Made by a program: the position numbers and the translations under genes
Part shown: in pieces, positions 61,390 to 64,000 of the stretch
Layout of the letters: each line of letters begins with the position of its first letter
Numbering within the stretch: the first letter of the stretch is position 1
NCBI GenBank assembly: GCA_965202915.1
Contig: OZ241847.1
Span: 1,426,001-1,490,000 of the forward strand
DNA: 64,000 nt
Reading direction: 5' to 3'
DNA from: G965202915 sp965202915
GTDB lineage: Bacteria > Pseudomonadota > Gammaproteobacteria > Eutrophobiales > Eutrophobiaceae
The notes under the pieces: generated by a model
Databases searched by the model: none
What the model saw: the letters and a program-made list of their open reading frames with translations, nothing else
Told to the model about the DNA's origin: nothing

Positions 61390-62151
61390 ATGTTTTATTC
61401 TTTGACGGCCATGGAGAGAATAACAAACATTAAAGGCATATATTCGTCGCCGATTCCGGCCCGCGGAATATTGCTTCCGGTAGTACGCGGTAGCGCCTAC
61501 CTGGATTCTTATAGCAAACGCGCCCTGGACGTGGCAATGGCAATAGTTGCGCTTGCATTGTTAGCTGTGCTGTTACCGCTGATCGCGCTGCTAATAAAAA
61601 CCACCTCGCGTGGCCCGGTATTCTATATACAGGACCGAATCGGACGATACGGTACCACTTTCAAAATGCTAAAGTTCCGCACCATGCATATGGATTTCGG
61701 AATTCAGGACAAGGATCGACAGACTCCCGCCCCTGATTCAAAAATAACAATCGTGGGCAGATGCCTGCGCAAGGTGTATCTGGATGAATTTCCACAATTC
61801 TGGAATGTATTGATGGGCGATATGAGTGTGGTAGGGCCTCGCCCCGAAGCCCCCAGTCTCCAGGTGCGGATGGCCTTCACTGTTCCCCGCCCCGATGGCA
61901 CGGGCGAACCAGAGAGAATAGATAAGGTTTCCCGCCACCGCTTAATTGCCAAACCCGGAATAACCGGATATGCCCAGATTAAAGCACCGAACCAGCGATG
62001 TCACCTTGTACGTTCAGGAACAACGCACGTTTCCTGGGGGTTGACCAGATTGAAATACGATATGCTGTACGTATATTCTTGCTCTTTAATCATGGATATC
62101 CGTATTATTGTGCGTACCATTTTACGCATTTGCTGCTGGAACGGAGTTTAG
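61390..62151 (+). CDS. bacterial sugar transferase (undecaprenyl-phosphate glycosyl-1-phosphate transferase type)
   Basis: 253 residues with one membrane segment (VAMAIVALALLAVLLPLIAL, about 50-70) and the PF02397 catalytic domain: KMLKFRTMHMDF near 94, RKVYLDEFPQFWNVLMGDMS and VVGPRPEAPSLQ near 150. The DE of LDEFPQ is the catalytic pair. It starts a lipid-linked polysaccharide chain. It lacks the N-terminal four-helix domain of WbaP-type enzymes, so it is the short PglC-like class. Stands alone. Confidence 0.87.
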   Translation: MFYSLTAMERITNIKGIYSSPIPARGILLPVVRGSAYLDSYSKRALDVAMAIVALALLAVLLPLIALLIKTTSRGPVFYIQDRIGRYGTTFKMLKFRTMHMDFGIQDKDRQTPAPDSKITIVGRCLRKVYLDEFPQFWNVLMGDMSVVGPRPEAPSLQVRMAFTVPRPDGTGEPERIDKVSRHRLIAKPGITGYAQIKAPNQRCHLVRSGTTHVSWGLTRLKYDMLYVYSCSLIMDIRIIVRTILRICCWNGV

Positions 62152-62168
62152 CTCTCCCGCCTGTTGCA

Positions 62169-62185
62169 CGACACCGATGGTGTCG
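62169..62185. terminator. hairpin between convergent genes
   Basis: Arms CGACACC (62169-62175) and GGTGTCG (62179-62185) with a 3-nt loop lie between the sugar transferase and the dehydrogenase, which converge. A short T run follows on the plus strand further on (62199-62202). Could terminate both. Confidence 0.45.
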
Positions 62186-62200
62186 CTTGAGCAAACGGTT

Positions 62201-63829
62201 TTATTCCGACGGATAGAACGCTTCGGGGTATTTCTCCGGATACTGCTCGGTCAAATAATCATCCAGAAATTTGAAATCATTGCGCAGACGGGCAAAATCG
62301 TCGCCGCGCACCATCATCACCCGGGTCTCCTCCAACGCAATAACGTCGCCTTGGCAGCAGGTGTTCCAGCCGCGTATGCGGTCGCCAAAATGTTCCTGCG
62401 GGCCTATGGTCCTGACAAAGCCTTTGGAACCGTCTTTTGCCGGCACGCGCACCTCAAGCCGCCCGCTCAGCACCACGAAGAATCCGGTCAATAACTCGCC
62501 GCGCATGAACACCGTATCACCGGCATTGAAGCGCGCATATGAAACAGCGGCACGTGGGGCCTGCTGCAACTCAACGATTGTGCGCGGCACAAAGTAATCC
62601 AGAAACCAGTTTAGAGCAACGCGTAGCCGTGAGATAAAGCCGGGCAAACGCAACATGTAAAAGCCGCGCCAGACAGACCAGGCAAGCACCCCGGATACAC
62701 GGACGCCGAAGATCTCGGCAACACCCTGATAGGCGCCCAGCGAAGTAAGCATACCGCGAGGCTTGAAGCGAAAACTTTGCAGCTCACCGCCGGACAAAAT
62801 CGCGCTGATATTGCGCGCAAGCAAATTGGCCTGCGCGATCGCAAATTGAGCGGTCGGCGGCGACGCGTGAATTTTGCCGTCCCGCTCATACGGTACCGCC
62901 GCCGCGTCTCCCAAGGCCCAAACGTGTTCGTGGTCGCGTACCTGCAATTTATCATTGACCAGGATCCGCCCGCGTTCGAGATCAAAATGATCGCTGACAA
63001 AATCCTGCGGGCCGTTGCCAATAGTTGTGATCAGACTGAGCGTCGGGATCCGCTCGCCCTGATCGGTTTCGACATAAGAGCCGGTTGCCCCGGCCATGCC
63101 GGTATTGAGACGGATATCGATACCGCGCTTGCGCAGTTTCTTATCCGCGTAACTGCTCAATGATTCAGGCAGTTCCGGCAGGATGCGCTCGCTGCGCTGC
63201 AGCAAAACGAAGTGCATCTCTTCGGGGTGGATATTTGGGTAATAGCGCAGCGCACGGCGCACCATGTCCTGCAATTCGCCGATGGTCTCAGTCCCGGAGA
63301 AACCACCACCGGCGACGACAAAAGTCAGCGCCATTTTCTTGATCTCAGGATTACCGGTCACGTCCGCTAATTCCAGGCACTGGAGAATATGATTGCGGAT
63401 GATGAACGCGTCGCTGAGATCCTTGATCGTCAAGCTGTGCTCGCTGAAACCCGGAAAACGGCTCAGATCACTGATTTGCCCGGGCGCAATGATCAGCTGA
63501 TCGTACTGCAGGTTGATCAGCACTCGCCGCCGTCCCTGCAAGATCTCCAGACACCGATTGTCAAAGTCTATGCGCTTGACTTCGGCCTGGCGATGGTGCA
63601 CGTCCGGCAACATCACCCGTAGCGGCGTAACCGCGTCCTGGGCGTTGATGATACCGGAGGCCACTTCAGGCAACAGCGGCTGGAATACGAAATAGTTGTG
63701 CCGGTTCACCAATTCGACCCGCGCCCGGTCCGGGAGTTGTTTACTCAGCACCTTCGCACAGAAAGCACCGGCGAAACCGCCGCCGACAATGACAATACGC
63801 ACGCTCTCGGAATTCGACGCGCTATGCAT
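62201..63829 (-). CDS. NDH-2-like NAD(P)H dehydrogenase fused to a cyclic-nucleotide-binding-like domain
   Basis: About 542 residues from MHSASNSESVRIVIVGGGFA. FAD and NAD sites are IVIVGGGFAGAFCAKVL near 10 and FVVAGGGFSGTETIGELQD near 165, with the FAD motif HVWALGDAAAVPY near 302. Residues 1-410 match type II NADH:quinone oxidoreductases. A C-terminal CNB-like domain (about 425-530, NAGDTVFMRGELLTGFFVVL) is added; its phosphate-binding cassette (HFGDRIRGWNTCCQGDVIAL) lacks the usual Arg. Probably peripheral on the inner membrane, feeding electrons to quinone. Confidence 0.85.
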   Translation of the reverse strand: MHSASNSESVRIVIVGGGFAGAFCAKVLSKQLPDRARVELVNRHNYFVFQPLLPEVASGIINAQDAVTPLRVMLPDVHHRQAEVKRIDFDNRCLEILQGRRRVLINLQYDQLIIAPGQISDLSRFPGFSEHSLTIKDLSDAFIIRNHILQCLELADVTGNPEIKKMALTFVVAGGGFSGTETIGELQDMVRRALRYYPNIHPEEMHFVLLQRSERILPELPESLSSYADKKLRKRGIDIRLNTGMAGATGSYVETDQGERIPTLSLITTIGNGPQDFVSDHFDLERGRILVNDKLQVRDHEHVWALGDAAAVPYERDGKIHASPPTAQFAIAQANLLARNISAILSGGELQSFRFKPRGMLTSLGAYQGVAEIFGVRVSGVLAWSVWRGFYMLRLPGFISRLRVALNWFLDYFVPRTIVELQQAPRAAVSYARFNAGDTVFMRGELLTGFFVVLSGRLEVRVPAKDGSKGFVRTIGPQEHFGDRIRGWNTCCQGDVIALEETRVMMVRGDDFARLRNDFKFLDDYLTEQYPEKYPEAFYPSE

Positions 63830-64000
63830 CGCGCTGAACCGCACTGATACACCGGGCGGTGACCTCTCTGCCGGCATCCGACCCGGCTAATATATTGGCG
63901 ATACTGCGACCGTAGTACATTGCATTCCCCTGTTCATAAGGCGCTCTAAGCCCAAAAGAAGATTCCTGTAACGTCCATCAGCACAAAATAGTAACTCATC
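63830..64000. other. end of window without a recognised gene
   Basis: 170 bp upstream of the dehydrogenase. The sequence presumably carries its promoter. No coding sequence can be supported before the window ends. Confidence 0.3.

Overview
The window reads as chromosomal DNA of a sulfur-oxidising gammaproteobacterium. Gene orders typical of that class are present: tolB-pal-cpoB-queE-queC, ftsE-ftsX-rpoH, the M16 peptidase pair followed by rsmD and coaD, and prfA-prmC-moeB. A soxC-type molybdenum sulfane dehydrogenase with a c-type cytochrome partner points to thiosulfate oxidation. A PliI-type inhibitor of invertebrate lysozyme, PAPS-linked genes and surface-polysaccharide genes fit a life near animals, but that part is inference. 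The genus cannot be named from the sequence.

Layout. 0-9 kb: MFS transporter, aroC, a TlpA-like thioredoxin, soxC with a monoheme SoxD-like cytochrome, a GAF/HD-GYP protein and htpG behind a clear sigma-32 promoter. 9-13.6 kb: a tungstate (tupABC) transporter whose binding-protein gene is separated from its permease and ATPase genes by an oppositely oriented DUF924 gene and a decayed module of tiny genes bounded by a 51-bp direct repeat. 13.6-18 kb: DUF3465, two glycosyltransferases and an ArsS-like radical SAM protein, then manC and tRNA-Arg(CCT). 18-26 kb: M48 protease, rpmE, a two-domain cyclic-nucleotide-binding protein, and tolB-pal-cpoB-queE-queC without tolQRA next to it. 26-34 kb: APS kinase, an O-antigen-ligase-like protein, a GIDE/EF-hand protein with LemA, and an iron(III) ABC transporter with a possible Fur box.

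34-39 kb is an AT-rich accessory island. It holds remnants of IS91-, IS256- and rve-type transposases, duplicated gene fragments, two orphan secreted proteins and a frameshifted sulfotransferase gene. The 5' leader of that gene is an imperfect palindrome, and part of it appears in the opposite orientation in a second copy about 2 kb away.

39-64 kb returns to conserved genes: tpx, dgkA, moeB, prmC, prfA, pliI-like, cytochrome b561, thpR, tRNA-Ala(CGC), a cytochrome oxidase assembly block (DUF2909, surf1, SCO-like, ctaA, ctaB), a YadGH-type ABC exporter, a PsiE-like protein, alkB, rpoH-ftsX-ftsE, two M16 peptidases, rsmD, coaD, ggt, mutM, a sugar transferase and an NDH-2-like dehydrogenase fused to a cyclic-nucleotide-binding-like domain.

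Two themes connect genes. Molybdenum or tungsten: soxC needs molybdopterin, MoeB serves its synthesis, and Tup imports the oxyanion. Heat shock: a near-perfect CIRCE operator lies directly upstream of rpoH, and htpG carries a sigma-32 promoter, so an HrcA to RpoH to HtpG cascade can be proposed from this window alone.
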